A stretch of 64,000 bases of DNA from Neokomagataea anthophila (GCF_018122595.1 NZ_JAGRQH010000005.1:1-64000); one strand, 5' to 3'. Shown: positions 49,159 to 56,697, counted from the stretch's first letter. Notes: generated from the letters alone by a model not told the origin. Numbers and translations: made by a program.

Positions 49159-49574
49159 AAACCCACCTCCGCATCCAAAATTTCGGTAATTGTGACGACC
49201 GTTTTCTGCTCATCGCGACGGCATCGGACACCCTCAATGTTGAGGCGGATGGAGAGCTGGTTATCGTCCACGATCAGGCCAACGCCGTGCTTGTTCTTGA
49301 CCTTGCCGTTCGCCTGCTGCACTGGCGTGGTGAGGCAATCGAGAATGTCCTTAAAGCCGCCATACAAGCCGTCGAGATCAGGGCTGCCGACCGAGTGCCG
49401 CACCACATGCACTGAAGCGCGCTGAAACGGCTCCTGCGGCCGCTCAGAGCCGAGTAGGGCAATGATCTGCCGTGACGTTGAAACCTTGGCCCGCCCGCGT
49501 GTGCGGTAGTGCTTGCGCTGCTGCTTGTTGAGCAGCGGGAAAGGCTCAGGGAGGGTGAAGGTGATTTCACGCAT
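49155..49574 (-). CDS. RusA-like Holliday-junction resolvase
   Basis: About 139 aa from ATG 49574 (8-bp overlap with the preceding HTH gene). The RusA pattern is visible: PEPFPLLNKQQRKHYRTR near the start, DLDGLYGGFKDILDCL with the first acidic residues, and GLIVDDNQLS with the paired Asp. RusA proteins resolve branched DNA during phage recombination or replication. It directly precedes the O-like gene. Confidence 0.75.
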   Translation of the reverse strand: MREITFTLPEPFPLLNKQQRKHYRTRGRAKVSTSRQIIALLGSERPQEPFQRASVHVVRHSVGSPDLDGLYGGFKDILDCLTTPVQQANGKVKNKHGVGLIVDDNQLSIRLNIEGVRCRRDEQKTVVTITEILDAEVGL

Positions 49575-49791
49575 CTTCGCGCGCCTCCACTCGCTCAAAG
49601 TACGCAATTTTCCGTATTTTACAGGTTTGCAAGAAGCGCTTTGGCATCTCACGCCGACCCGCTAATACGTCTGAAACGTACTGAGGTGTTACGCCGTGAC
49701 GCTCTGCAAAAGTACGCTGATTTCCGTACTTTTCCTTAATCGTCTCACGAAGGATACGAAACACGTCCACGCTATCGAGGCGCTCGCTCAT
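49567..49791 (-). CDS. XRE-type HTH protein
   Basis: 74 aa. GNQRTFAERHGVTPQYVSDV is a clear Cro/CI-type helix-turn-helix, and LAGRREMPKRFLQTCKI continues the fold. It lies in the leftward early operon with 4- to 8-bp overlaps, so it is expressed after prophage induction. Target unknown. Confidence 0.75.
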   Translation of the reverse strand: MSERLDSVDVFRILRETIKEKYGNQRTFAERHGVTPQYVSDVLAGRREMPKRFLQTCKIRKIAYFERVEAREDA

Positions 49792-49991
49792 TTCAGCAAC
49801 TCCTCACGCAGAATCATGATCTCCTGCTCATACGAGGCACACGTTTCGCGCAGCTTCTTATGCGCACTCCACAAGTCGCCGCGCACAAAGGCAAAGCCTA
49901 TCAGGCCAAGCCGCGCTTCGAGGTATCCTGCACCACGGTCGAGACCGAAACCGCGCCACAGCACGGTTTGGATGGTTGTAAAACTGAACAT
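49788..49991 (-). CDS. Small early protein
   Basis: 67 aa. The hydrophobic/aromatic first half (GYLEARLGLIGFAFVRGDLW) is followed by a helix (YEQEIMILREELL). It overlaps the HTH gene by 4 bp (ATGA), which supports translation. It also overlaps the upstream gene by 91 bp in another frame, which is unusual, so one of the two may be shorter than drawn. Confidence 0.5.
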   Translation of the reverse strand: MFSFTTIQTVLWRGFGLDRGAGYLEARLGLIGFAFVRGDLWSAHKKLRETCASYEQEIMILREELLK

Positions 49992-50284
49992 TCCCTTGTC
50001 TCCCGCACCATCGTGACGATGCGCTGTTCAAGCTCAGGGCAGTCGGCCATCAGCATGATGAGGTCATGCATGCGAGGCGCGTTCTTGCCGTAGAGCCAGT
50101 TTGTGAAAGCCTTAACTGTCCAGCCGCGCGCCCTTGAGACCCGTTTGGCTGCATTTCGTAATTCGCCGTATCGGCCTTGGAGAGCGCTGCTCACCGTTTC
50201 CACGCACCATTCGTTCGTGACGTTCTCACCCCGGAATGAACCGTGACTTTTGGGGGAAAGATTGAACCGAGAAATTTCCATCAT
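49901..50284 (-). CDS. Small DNA-binding-like early protein
   Basis: 127 aa from ATG 50284 after a GGAGCAGG ribosome-binding site. GELRNAAKRVSRARGWTVKAF followed by NWLYGKNAPRMHDLIMLMAD (quoted in two parts) is an HTH-like pattern (A-x-R-x-x-G-x-T-x-x-x-x-NWLYG) repeated in phages of this group. It lies second or third in the leftward early operon. A regulatory role is inferred. Confidence 0.6.
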   Translation of the reverse strand: MMEISRFNLSPKSHGSFRGENVTNEWCVETVSSALQGRYGELRNAAKRVSRARGWTVKAFTNWLYGKNAPRMHDLIMLMADCPELEQRIVTMVRETRECSVLQPSKPCCGAVSVSTVVQDTSKRGLA

Positions 50285-50302
50285 CCTGCTCCACAATCCG
50301 AC

Positions 50303-50500
50303 ATGTCACTGAGCGGATTGGAGAAACAGACAGTGGAGGCTGCCCCGGAACACGAACAAAACATGGATGAACCCGTACTTGCCCGCAGCTTGATCCAGAC
50401 AGCGCGGCTATGGGCCACGCTGCACCCAACAGAGTGCCAAGAGGTCAGAGACCACATCGCGCTGAGGGTTCTGGAAGAGCTGGGGGCAGACATCGGGTGA
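50303..50500 (+). CDS. Possible small antisense-strand gene
   Basis: 65 aa from ATG 50303. The sequence VLARSLIQTARLWATLHPTE reads like a genuine helical protein, but there is no good ribosome-binding site and it faces the early operon. The minus-strand frames here look like shadows. Existence is uncertain. Confidence 0.35.
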   Translation: MSLSGLEKQTVEAAPEHEQNMDEPVLARSLIQTARLWATLHPTECQEVRDHIALRVLEELGADIG

Positions 50501-50508
50501 GGGCAGTC

Positions 50509-50967
50509 TTAGAACGGGAGATCGTCGTCGAAGTCATTCCGACCAGGCGACCCGTAACCGTCATGATGGCTCTGACTACTGGATTGCTGGCGCCCGCTGT
50601 TCTGATCGCCATTATTGCGACTGTCGAGCAAGGTCACGTCACCACGGAAGCGATCAATAGTGACTTCTGCCGTGTACTTTTCCTGCCCGCTCTGATCAGT
50701 CCATTTGCGGGTGCGCAATTCACCCTCGATGTAGAGCTTGCTGCCCTTCTTTACGAAGCGCTCGATCACACCGGCCAGATGGTCATTGAAGCAAACAACA
50801 CGATGCCATTCCGTGCGTTCTTTACGCTCACCAGACTGCTTATCGTTCCACGTATCCGACGTAGCGAGGGTCAGATTGGCAATCTTCGAACCGCTCTGTG
50901 TGTGGCGAATTTCGGGATCACGTCCGGCATTGCCGATGAGTATGACCTTATTGACGGAGCCAGCCAT
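50509..50967 (-). CDS. ssb: Single-stranded DNA-binding protein
   Basis: 152 aa. The OB-fold begins SVNKVILIGNAGRDPEIRHT and includes TEWHRVVCFNDHLAGVIERF, KGSKLYIEGELRTRKW, then a Gln/Ser/Gly-rich linker and the acidic tail DFDDDLPF that contacts partner proteins. It coats ssDNA in phage replication. It begins immediately after the upstream minus-strand frame in the leftward early operon. Confidence 0.95.
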   Translation of the reverse strand: MAGSVNKVILIGNAGRDPEIRHTQSGSKIANLTLATSDTWNDKQSGERKERTEWHRVVCFNDHLAGVIERFVKKGSKLYIEGELRTRKWTDQSGQEKYTAEVTIDRFRGDVTLLDSRNNGDQNSGRQQSSSQSHHDGYGSPGRNDFDDDLPF

Positions 50968-51429
50968 TTATTCGCCCTCCACAACAGAGGCCGTAGTAGC
51001 GTTTGTACGGGGATCGGCGGCAACCGAGTCCCCGCTTTCACCATCTGCCGAGGATGAAACTATGACACCTGCTGAATTAGAAGATGCTCTTGCCCGCGTT
51101 GAAGGCCGTTGCACAGCGCAGCACCAGATAATGGTCGCAATCACAGCGATGATGCCAGCAGCGCAGCGCCATGACGTTTTGGCCCTCTTGAAGACACAAG
51201 ATGAAAAATGGGAAGCCTTGCGGAAGTCCCCTGGCTCAATGCGAAGCGAGGCCATGACGGAGGCGGCTGAACGTGAAATGGAAAAATTCACGTCTGCCGT
51301 GAACGTTTTTTGCACCCTTTCGGGACGTTGAGGAAGGTCGGCGGACTTCCAAAGGAGGTCTGCCACCACTTCCCTAACTCCAGGTATGCTCAACCACTCG
51401 GAAAGGCTGTTTGGGGTATTATCAGACAT
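50968..51429 (-). CDS. Hypothetical early protein between Cro-like and ssb
   Basis: 153 aa from ATG 51429 (8-bp overlap with the Cro/YdaS-like gene), ending 1 bp before the ssb start. The first 45 residues (NSLSEWLSIPGVREVVADLL) look genuine. From about 51300 downward the sequence is Ser/Arg/Ala-rich in the manner of a shadow of the plus-strand gene at 51062-51331. The junctions favour a real gene, perhaps shorter; both cannot easily be optimal. Confidence 0.45.
   Translation of the reverse strand: MSDNTPNSLSEWLSIPGVREVVADLLWKSADLPQRPERVQKTFTADVNFSISRSAASVMASLRIEPGDFRKASHFSSCVFKRAKTSWRCAAGIIAVIATIIWCCAVQRPSTRARASSNSAGVIVSSSADGESGDSVAADPRTNATTASVVEGE
51062..51331 (+). CDS. Small helical protein antisense to the early operon
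   Basis: 89 aa. MTPAELEDALARVEGRC ... VMAITAMMPAAQRHDVLALL reads as a well-formed helical protein, and GAGGAT lies 8 bp before the ATG. It is encoded opposite to the frame at 50968-51429. It could be translated from a plus-strand transcript upstream of the repressor. No family was recognised. Confidence 0.5.
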   Translation: MTPAELEDALARVEGRCTAQHQIMVAITAMMPAAQRHDVLALLKTQDEKWEALRKSPGSMRSEAMTEAAEREMEKFTSAVNVFCTLSGR

Positions 51430-51658
51430 GCACCGCCTCCTTGCGCGTGGAGCGGCGGGAGGGGGTAATCTCTCGATATAAATCAGGGCGCAGTCTTTCA
51501 CGCGGAATACCTGTTTTTTCTTCGACTGCAACGACATGATTGGCAGGAATTCGGTCTCGGTAGCGCCAAAAAAGGACCGAAGTCCGATGCAAGTTACACG
51601 CCTTACTTAATTCGAGCGCTCCACCTGCCGCCGTGATGGCTTCATCAACAATTGACAT
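51422..51658 (-). CDS. Cro/YdaS-like repressor
   Basis: 78 aa. ALELSKACNLHRTSVLFWRY followed by RIPANHVVAVEEKTGIPRERLRPDLY is the YdaS/Cro-type HTH pattern. It is divergent from the CI-like gene, with 92 bp between, and the shared region has three operators. It is the first gene of the leftward early operon, the place of cro in lambdoid phages. Confidence 0.85.
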   Translation of the reverse strand: MSIVDEAITAAGGALELSKACNLHRTSVLFWRYRDRIPANHVVAVEEKTGIPRERLRPDLYREITPSRRSTRKEAVHV

Positions 51659-51665
51659 TCTTAAA

Positions 51666-51751
51666 TGTTAGATATGCCAACATATTAAAGCAAGAGAAAA
51701 TGTTGGAAAAACCATCCCCTTGGATATTTAGACATGATTGTATTTCCAACA
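51666..51751. promoter_or_regulatory. Three CI-type operators between cro-like and cI-like genes
   Basis: 17-bp dyads at 51666-51682 (TGTTAGATATGCCAACA), 51701-51717 (TGTTGG with a weak second half) and 51735-51751 (TGATTGTATTTCCAACA), 35 and 34 bp apart. The last includes the A of the CI-like start codon. The consensus TGTTGG-N5-CCAACA recurs at 53211-53262. Confidence 0.7.
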
Positions 51752-52470
51752 TGACAGAACAGCACCTTATTGGAGTGCGCTTAAAGGCGCTCCGCACCCA
51801 ACATGGAAAAGCTAGAGGGGCTCGTGCTACTCAAGCCGAGGTCGCTGACGCCGTTGGAATTGCCCGAAGTACGTTGACTGCCTACGAAAAAGGCCATGAC
51901 AAGCCGGGCCGAGATACTCTTGTCGCTTTGGCTGGCTATTATGGGGTTAGCGTAGAAGAGATTTTATCTGGGGCCAGCCCCCTCCAGCCCATCCACACAA
52001 CGCAAATTGAAGTTCGAGGTGATGTTCAGGCGGGTGTATGGCGTGAGGCTGTGGAGTGGCCTCGTGCAGACTGGTACGCCATCACCGTGCCTCTTGATGC
52101 CGCTTATGCGGGGTTGCATCGATACGGTCTCCTCGTGAAGGGGGACTCCATGAACAAGGTGTTCCCAGACGGATCAGTTGTCGTGGTGATAAACCTCTCG
52201 GACCTTGGGCGTATGCCACATACAGGAGAGATCGTCGTCGCTGTGCAGCGCTCGAAAACGACGAGTGACTTTGAGGCGACAGTCAAGGCTGTGCAGGTCC
52301 GAGATGATGGCGAGATGATTCTCTGGCCGCAAAGCACGAACCCTGATTTCGCGATGCCTGTGCGCGTTCCAGCTAGAGGAAACGAACACGACGCCGGAAT
52401 GCCTGATGTGTTTATCCAGGCGTTGGTTGTGGCGAGTTATCGGCCTAATCCGACCGTTTCATTTGGGTGA
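51751..52470 (+). CDS. cI: CI-like repressor with S24 peptidase domain
   Basis: 239 aa from ATG 51751; the frame is open from 51652, but that extension covers the operators. The N-terminal HTH is RATQAEVADAVGIARSTLTAYEKG. The C-terminal LexA/S24 domain has LLVKGDSMNKVFPDGSVVVVI, where the Ser in GDSM is the usual nucleophile, and GEIVVAVQRS. It maintains lysogeny by repressing both early promoters. Self-cleavage on SOS induction is expected from the domain, though the second catalytic residue (Lys) is not certain. Confidence 0.88.
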   Translation: MTEQHLIGVRLKALRTQHGKARGARATQAEVADAVGIARSTLTAYEKGHDKPGRDTLVALAGYYGVSVEEILSGASPLQPIHTTQIEVRGDVQAGVWREAVEWPRADWYAITVPLDAAYAGLHRYGLLVKGDSMNKVFPDGSVVVVINLSDLGRMPHTGEIVVAVQRSKTTSDFEATVKAVQVRDDGEMILWPQSTNPDFAMPVRVPARGNEHDAGMPDVFIQALVVASYRPNPTVSFG

Positions 52471-52534
52471 TATGCGTGGTTGGGAAGTGGGATTGGAAGT
52501 GAGGGGACCTTTCCCCTTCAATGGAGAATAAAGC

Positions 52535-52771
52535 ATGTTTTTTGATGACTTACCTAAAGACAATGCTGCGTTAATAACTGAGGTTATTACAGCCGTTTAC
52601 CAATTCCAGATTAATAATATGAAATGCTTAAATGAACTACAGAAAGCGATAAATGAGATAAATACTGAGAAAGGGGATAGGCTTATAAAGGGAGAGTTTT
52701 CTGTGCATATGGAGAAATCATTGTCCATGATAGAAAATCTCCACAAGCATTTCTTCGAGGCGCAGAAATGA
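52535..52771 (+). CDS. Hypothetical protein downstream of the repressor
   Basis: 78 aa, helical (ITAVYQFQINNMKCLNELQK), A+T-richer than neighbours. GGAG stands before the ATG. It overlaps the next gene by 4 bp and is presumably made in the lysogen together with the repressor. No family was recognised. Confidence 0.6.
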   Translation: MFFDDLPKDNAALITEVITAVYQFQINNMKCLNELQKAINEINTEKGDRLIKGEFSVHMEKSLSMIENLHKHFFEAQK

Positions 52772-53151
52772 CTGATTTCGAAAGTAGGCTTGCACAACTC
52801 TCGGACCATCCCAATTTTAAATGGTCAGATAATTCTTCCAGAAAGGGCCGAGAATCTGGTAGTGGAGGCGGTATGGATGATCTAACTCGCCGCGTCGGTG
52901 TGCTCGAAACTAAGATGGACAAAGTCCAAGAGACCTTGGGTTCCATTCAGGTGACGCTTGCCCGGATAGAAGCATCGATGGCGACGAAAGATGAGCTTCA
53001 TGCACTAGCCATGCATGTTGCGGTTCTTGATGAGCGGACAAACAAGCTCGCAACAACTAAAGGCGTAGCAGTTATGGTGTCAGTGGCGGTGGCGATCCTG
53101 ACAGCTGCAGCAAGATGGCATGACCTAGTGGCTCATTTTACATCACACTAA
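52768..53151 (+). CDS. Coiled-coil protein with C-terminal membrane anchor
   Basis: 127 aa. A charged Ser/Gly-rich start is followed by heptads (VGVLETKMDKVQETLGSIQVTLARI, given in part as KMDKVQETLGSIQVTL) and one C-terminal hydrophobic segment (VAVMVSVAVAILTAAA). The plan resembles the 23741-24013 protein. Lysogenic expression and membrane attachment would fit an exclusion or lysis-timing role, but this is inference. Its operon ends at the terminator at 53175. Confidence 0.6.
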   Translation: MTDFESRLAQLSDHPNFKWSDNSSRKGRESGSGGGMDDLTRRVGVLETKMDKVQETLGSIQVTLARIEASMATKDELHALAMHVAVLDERTNKLATTKGVAVMVSVAVAILTAAARWHDLVAHFTSH

Positions 53152-53174
53152 AACCCATCGACATGAAGTCTATC

Positions 53175-53202
53175 AACCCGGCTCCGGCCGGGTTTCTTTT
53201 TG
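53175..53202 (+). terminator. Terminator of the repressor operon
   Basis: AACCCGGC / GCCGGGTT with a 4-nt loop followed by TCTTTTT. It lies 24 bp after the membrane-anchor gene and just before the second operator pair. Confidence 0.88.
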
Positions 53203-53210
53203 GGAATAAA

Positions 53211-53262
53211 TGTTGGAATTGCCAACTTTTATCTTGACGACATAATGTTGGTATAGCTAACA
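53211..53262. promoter_or_regulatory. Two CI-type operators before the rightward early operon
   Basis: 17-bp sites at 53211-53227 (TGTTGGAATTGCCAACT) and 53246-53262 (TGTTGGTATAGCTAACA), 35 bp apart, matching the sites next to cI. A TTGACG -35-like hexamer lies between them at 53234-53239. This is the equivalent of OL/PL. Confidence 0.72.
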
Positions 53263-53301
53263 ATAACCCCACACCCCAGTCGGGTGATGGGAGAAACGCT
53301 C

Positions 53302-54096
53302 GTGACACAGTTAACAATCCTTGATGTGAATATTCGGCAGGACGCGCAGGGGCGGTATTGCCTGAACGACTGCCACCGGTCTTCTGGCAGCGAAGCTTCC
53401 AAGGCACCGGGCCAGTGGATGGCCAACAAGCAGACCAAGGCGCTCATCGCTGAAATCGATACTGTGGAGATTCCCACAGTTTCAGAAACTGCCGGGAAGT
53501 CGGTAGTTACAGTTGAGGGCCGAGGCGGTGGCACCTACGCTTGCAAAGAACTGATCTACGCCTACGCAATGTGGATCAGCCCAGCTTTCCATCTTCGCGT
53601 TATCCGCGCGTTTGACGCGATGATGATGGGGAAGGGTCTAAAGATTGTTGAGCCCCTTTCACGCGAACAGAAGATCAACGAAGCATTCCTTATCTCGCAG
53701 GACATCATCCGCGAGAAGGATGCAGAGATTGCAGTTCTCGCCCCAAAGGCAGAAGCCCTCGACGCGCTCGCGAACCTCGAAGGACGTCACAACCTCCGAA
53801 TCTCGGCAGCGCAGTGCAAATGGCCAGAGCGGAAATTCATCGACAAGCTTATTCAGATTAAATGGATCTACATCCATGCTGTGACCGGGCGTAAATGCGC
53901 GTATGCAGACAAGATCAAAGCTGGCTTGATGGAAGTTAAGAACGTCGAAGTAAAGCGCACGGGTTACACCGAAGGCGTTGGCCAGCCGATGATCACACAA
54001 AAGGGACTAGCACGCCTCCGGGTTATCCTCGGGGTTTATCAGACTACAGCACTTGCCCGCCGCACGGATACCGCCACGCATGGGGAACTGCACTGA
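53302..54096 (+). CDS. Antirepressor-like protein (KilA-N plus KilA-C)
   Basis: 264 aa from GTG 53302 after GGGAG; GTG 53284 and ATG 53287 are alternative starts. The KilA-N domain starts LTILDVNIRQDAQGRYCLND and has GGGTYACKELIYAYAMWIS. After a coiled linker, a KilA-C-type domain (NLRISAAQCKWPERKFIDKL ... MITQKGLARLRVIL) resembles the end of the 28251 antirepressor. It is the first gene of the CI-regulated rightward operon. The domain fits an antirepressor or early DNA-binding regulator. Confidence 0.8.
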   Translation: MTQLTILDVNIRQDAQGRYCLNDCHRSSGSEASKAPGQWMANKQTKALIAEIDTVEIPTVSETAGKSVVTVEGRGGGTYACKELIYAYAMWISPAFHLRVIRAFDAMMMGKGLKIVEPLSREQKINEAFLISQDIIREKDAEIAVLAPKAEALDALANLEGRHNLRISAAQCKWPERKFIDKLIQIKWIYIHAVTGRKCAYADKIKAGLMEVKNVEVKRTGYTEGVGQPMITQKGLARLRVILGVYQTTALARRTDTATHGELH

Positions 54097-54347
54097 TGCC
54101 GTACCCTGACAACTTCAGTTCCTTTGCGTTTGATGCCGCATACGGCGTCAGTGACGAAGCAGAAGCGCCAGCATGGATGTACCGGAAGATGGATAATCTC
54201 CGGGCGGAAGAAAACAAGCTGGATGCTGCGCTGGATCTTCATGCTGAAGACGATGCAATGGTTGATGATCTGTACCGTCGGCTTGCTGATAACGAGGCGG
54301 AGCAAATCGAACTTCAGGAGAGGATCGATGAATATGAGCGCGTCTGA
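54096..54347 (+). CDS. Hypothetical early protein
   Basis: 83 aa, acidic, helical second half (ENKLDAALDLHAEDDAMVDD). It overlaps the preceding stop by one base and the next gene by about 20 bp. It has no known motif; it belongs to the rightward early operon with recombination genes. Confidence 0.65.
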   Translation: MPYPDNFSSFAFDAAYGVSDEAEAPAWMYRKMDNLRAEENKLDAALDLHAEDDAMVDDLYRRLADNEAEQIELQERIDEYERV

Positions 54348-54540
54348 GATTGACCCAGATAAGGAGAAGGCTTTTGATCTTCTTGAACAGGCAGCGCGTC
54401 AACTCTGGAAGTCCATGGGGTTGGCTAATAAATATTCACCATCTGAATATAGGTCCCTGATGGAGACCCGCTCCGAAATATCAGAGTTTTGCTTCGTGCA
54501 GCATCAGAAACGCCATTTAGCTTTATCGAATAACAAGTAA
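54328..54540 (+). CDS. Hypothetical early protein
   Basis: 70 aa; start at ATG 54328 (or 54334), just after AGGAG at 54316. The helical part is DKEKAFDLLEQAARQLWKSM, then YSPSEYRSLMETRSE. The frame is open further upstream, but there it only shadows the previous gene. Unknown function in the early operon. Confidence 0.55.
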   Translation: MNMSASEIDPDKEKAFDLLEQAARQLWKSMGLANKYSPSEYRSLMETRSEISEFCFVQHQKRHLALSNNK

Positions 54541-54558
54541 CCAACAGGAAATCTTAAC

Positions 54559-54813
54559 ATGCTGAAAACAGCAAATGCCCGAGGTGCGTCTAATGCACTT
54601 CATTCATTATCTGAGCAGATTGAACAAACACGCCATCTGGAGGGATTTGCACGCAGCAGCCGCAATCTCTCTGATAGCCCCCTGATGTGGAAGGTGTGGG
54701 AGAATAACCGCCAAGGCCATGCCGAACGCCTCGAAGCTCTGGTTCGGCAGTGGCGCCAAGAAGTCGCTCGCCAGCGTGTGCCTTTTATTGCTCGTATTCT
54801 GGGGCTGGTGTGA
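54559..54813 (+). CDS. Hypothetical early protein
   Basis: 84 aa, helical, Arg/Gln-rich (SLSEQIEQTRHLEGFARSSR; VRQWRQEVARQRVPFIARIL). GGA is the only purine run before the ATG. It overlaps the nuclease start (TGATG), which indicates coupling to the recombination genes. No family was recognised. Confidence 0.6.
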   Translation: MLKTANARGASNALHSLSEQIEQTRHLEGFARSSRNLSDSPLMWKVWENNRQGHAERLEALVRQWRQEVARQRVPFIARILGLV

Positions 54814-55511
54814 TGGTACGCAAAATTTATCATGACCTTGAACAAGGCACCGATGAGTGGCTGCAAGCGCGTTGCGGCATTTTAACAGCCAGCACAATTG
54901 GTAAGCTTCTTACACCAACCGGCAAAAGCGCGAAGAACGACAAAAGCCGTCGGCTGATACTAGATCTTCTGGCGCAGCGCATCAGCAAGGTGGTTGAAGA
55001 TCAGCCAAACACATTTGCCATGCAACGTGGTCATGAAGATGAGATTGAGGCCAAACTTCTATATGCGCAGAATTTTGGTCCTGTGTCTGAGGCTGGTTTT
55101 ATCACGGAAGATCGGTGGGGCTTTAAGCTGGGTTACTCACCAGATGGCTTGGTAGGTGATGTTGGGCTTCTAGAGTGTAAGAGCCGAGCACACGGCCTTC
55201 AGATGGGCGTTATTTGTGATCAAGTAGTGCCTACCGAATACATGGCGCAAATCCAGACGGGGCTTCTTGTCTCTGGTCGTGAGTGGCTTGATTTCATCAG
55301 CTTCCCAGCAATGGGGGGCGGCAAGATGCTCGTGAAGCGGGTGTATCCAGATACAGACATGCAAGGCGCTCTGGTCGAAGCGGCTGCCTCCTTTGAGGCT
55401 GAGATTAAAGCGAAGCGCACTGAGTATGAAAAAGCCCTTCTGAACCCTGATCTGCGTTTTCTGGACACAGAAAAACGTGCTGTCGAAGAGGATATCTTAG
55501 TCGATGGTTGA
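54813..55511 (+). CDS. YqaJ/lambda-exonuclease-type recombination nuclease
   Basis: 232 aa from ATG 54813, coupled to the preceding gene by TGATG. The YqaJ signature is clear: EQGTDEWLQARCGILTAST near the N-terminus, MQRGHEDEIEAKLLYAQ, then GYSPDGLVGDVGLLECKSR, where Asp and ECK form the PD-(D/E)XK site. A late YMAQIQTGLL is also conserved. It digests 5' strands for phage homologous recombination. It overlaps its partner gene by 8 bp. Confidence 0.9.
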   Translation: MVRKIYHDLEQGTDEWLQARCGILTASTIGKLLTPTGKSAKNDKSRRLILDLLAQRISKVVEDQPNTFAMQRGHEDEIEAKLLYAQNFGPVSEAGFITEDRWGFKLGYSPDGLVGDVGLLECKSRAHGLQMGVICDQVVPTEYMAQIQTGLLVSGREWLDFISFPAMGGGKMLVKRVYPDTDMQGALVEAAASFEAEIKAKRTEYEKALLNPDLRFLDTEKRAVEEDILVDG

Positions 55512-56163
55512 TTTATCTCGCACCATTATAGCCAAGTCAGATCAGTTGAATGCTGACGATCTACTGGGCGGTCCAATCACCGTTAAAGTACAGGGTGTCA
55601 AAGAGGGAAGCGCAGATCAGCCGGTAGCGATCTTCTATGAAGGCTGCAATGGGAAGCCGTTCTATCCCTGCAAATCTATGCGTCGTGTCCTTGTGAATGT
55701 CTGGGGGCGGGATGGAGTAGCATATGCTGGGCAATCCATGACGTTATTCCGCGACCCAAACGTAAAGTTTGGCGGGATTATGGTGGGCGGTATCCGCATT
55801 AGTCACATGAGCGGCCTCGAGAAAGATATGCCTATGGCGCTTCAAGTAACGCGGGGTAGCAAGAAGCTCTATACGGTTAAGCCGCTTCGGGTTCAGCAGG
55901 AACCACCTGTTCAAGGTCAGGGGGTAGATAAAGCAGCTGAGTGGGCTGACAAGCAAATTCAAAGCATTCACGGCGCGAATACAATCAATGCTCTTGAAAG
56001 CCGTACATCTGTCGGGGCGTTTACCAAAAGTATGCAGCGGCTTGAGGTAGAGCGTCCTGAGCTAGCTGAAAAGATTAAGGACGCCATCTCAGCGCGCCTT
56101 CAAAAAATTCAAGAGACAGAAATTGGTCAACAACCGTCTGAGCACGAGGAAGAGTGGGTATGA
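55504..56163 (+). CDS. Recombination-associated protein, possible annealase
   Basis: 219 aa. QPVAIFYEGCNGKPFYPCKSM followed by RRVLVNVWGRD, GQSMTLFRDPNVKFGGIMVG and IRISHMS forms a conserved phage protein usually next to YqaJ exonucleases. By position it would be the single-strand annealing or ssDNA-binding partner, but I recognise no classical annealase fold. The acidic C-terminus (EHEEEWV) resembles protein-interaction tails. It overlaps the next small gene by 4 bp. Confidence 0.65.
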   Translation: MVDLSRTIIAKSDQLNADDLLGGPITVKVQGVKEGSADQPVAIFYEGCNGKPFYPCKSMRRVLVNVWGRDGVAYAGQSMTLFRDPNVKFGGIMVGGIRISHMSGLEKDMPMALQVTRGSKKLYTVKPLRVQQEPPVQGQGVDKAAEWADKQIQSIHGANTINALESRTSVGAFTKSMQRLEVERPELAEKIKDAISARLQKIQETEIGQQPSEHEEEWV

Positions 56164-56300
56164 CCCCCGCACCACACCTGTCGGGCTACGACCCGACAAC
56201 CATCTGGCAGACGCTCGAACGTCTACGCCGTGAATATCCAGCCGTTGAATGCGATGATGTGCCGGCCGCTTGGGCCGTGAGTGATGAAAGGGAAGGGTGA
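56160..56300 (+). CDS. Small early protein (46 aa)
   Basis: MTPAPHLSGYDPTTIWQTLE is the beginning of a 46-aa frame that starts in the ATGA overlap of the preceding gene and ends in TGATG with the next. The unbroken chain of overlaps supports translation. Function unknown. Confidence 0.55.
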   Translation: MTPAPHLSGYDPTTIWQTLERLRREYPAVECDDVPAAWAVSDEREG

Positions 56301-56455
56301 TGGACGAAATCGACCAAGCGCGTTCCCTAGCGGAGCGCCTTGGCCTGACCCTGTGCGTTGTCGGGCCAGATCAGATCGAAGTCACAGTAGCGGACGATGA
56401 GCCGCGTGTGATGACTGTTGAGCAGTTCTTACGGGTTTATGGGGGGCACGGATGA
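56300..56455 (+). CDS. Small early protein (51 aa)
   Basis: MDEIDQARSLAERLGLTLCV, then DQIEVTVADDEPRVMTVEQF, an alpha/beta-looking 51-aa protein. It starts in the TGATG overlap and ends in the ATGA overlap with the excisionase-like gene. Function unknown. Confidence 0.55.
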   Translation: MDEIDQARSLAERLGLTLCVVGPDQIEVTVADDEPRVMTVEQFLRVYGGHG

Positions 56456-56697
56456 AGCGATTAACCGTGCAGCTAGGTCCCAAGGTGCTTGATATAAATG
56501 ATGCAGCTCATTATTTGGCCATGTCCGTTGGGACATTTCGGACGCAGGTTTTACCCCACATTCGGCAGATATCGTTATCAGAGAGGCGAAGGGGGTATTT
56601 AGTGAGCGAACTTGACCGTTGGTTGGAGAGTAAGATGTCTCATTCCGACATTCATGCCCCCCATGGTGAGTTTAACCCTTGGGATGCGCTTACTTGA
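56452..56697 (+). CDS. xis: Excisionase/AlpA-like HTH protein
   Basis: 81 aa. KVLDINDAAHYLAMSVGTFR followed by LSERRRGYLVSELDRWLES is a winged-helix MerR/AlpA-like pattern used by excisionases. It directly precedes and overlaps integrase by 4 bp (TTGA), which makes a role as directionality factor likely. Confidence 0.7.
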   Translation: MKRLTVQLGPKVLDINDAAHYLAMSVGTFRTQVLPHIRQISLSERRRGYLVSELDRWLESKMSHSDIHAPHGEFNPWDALT

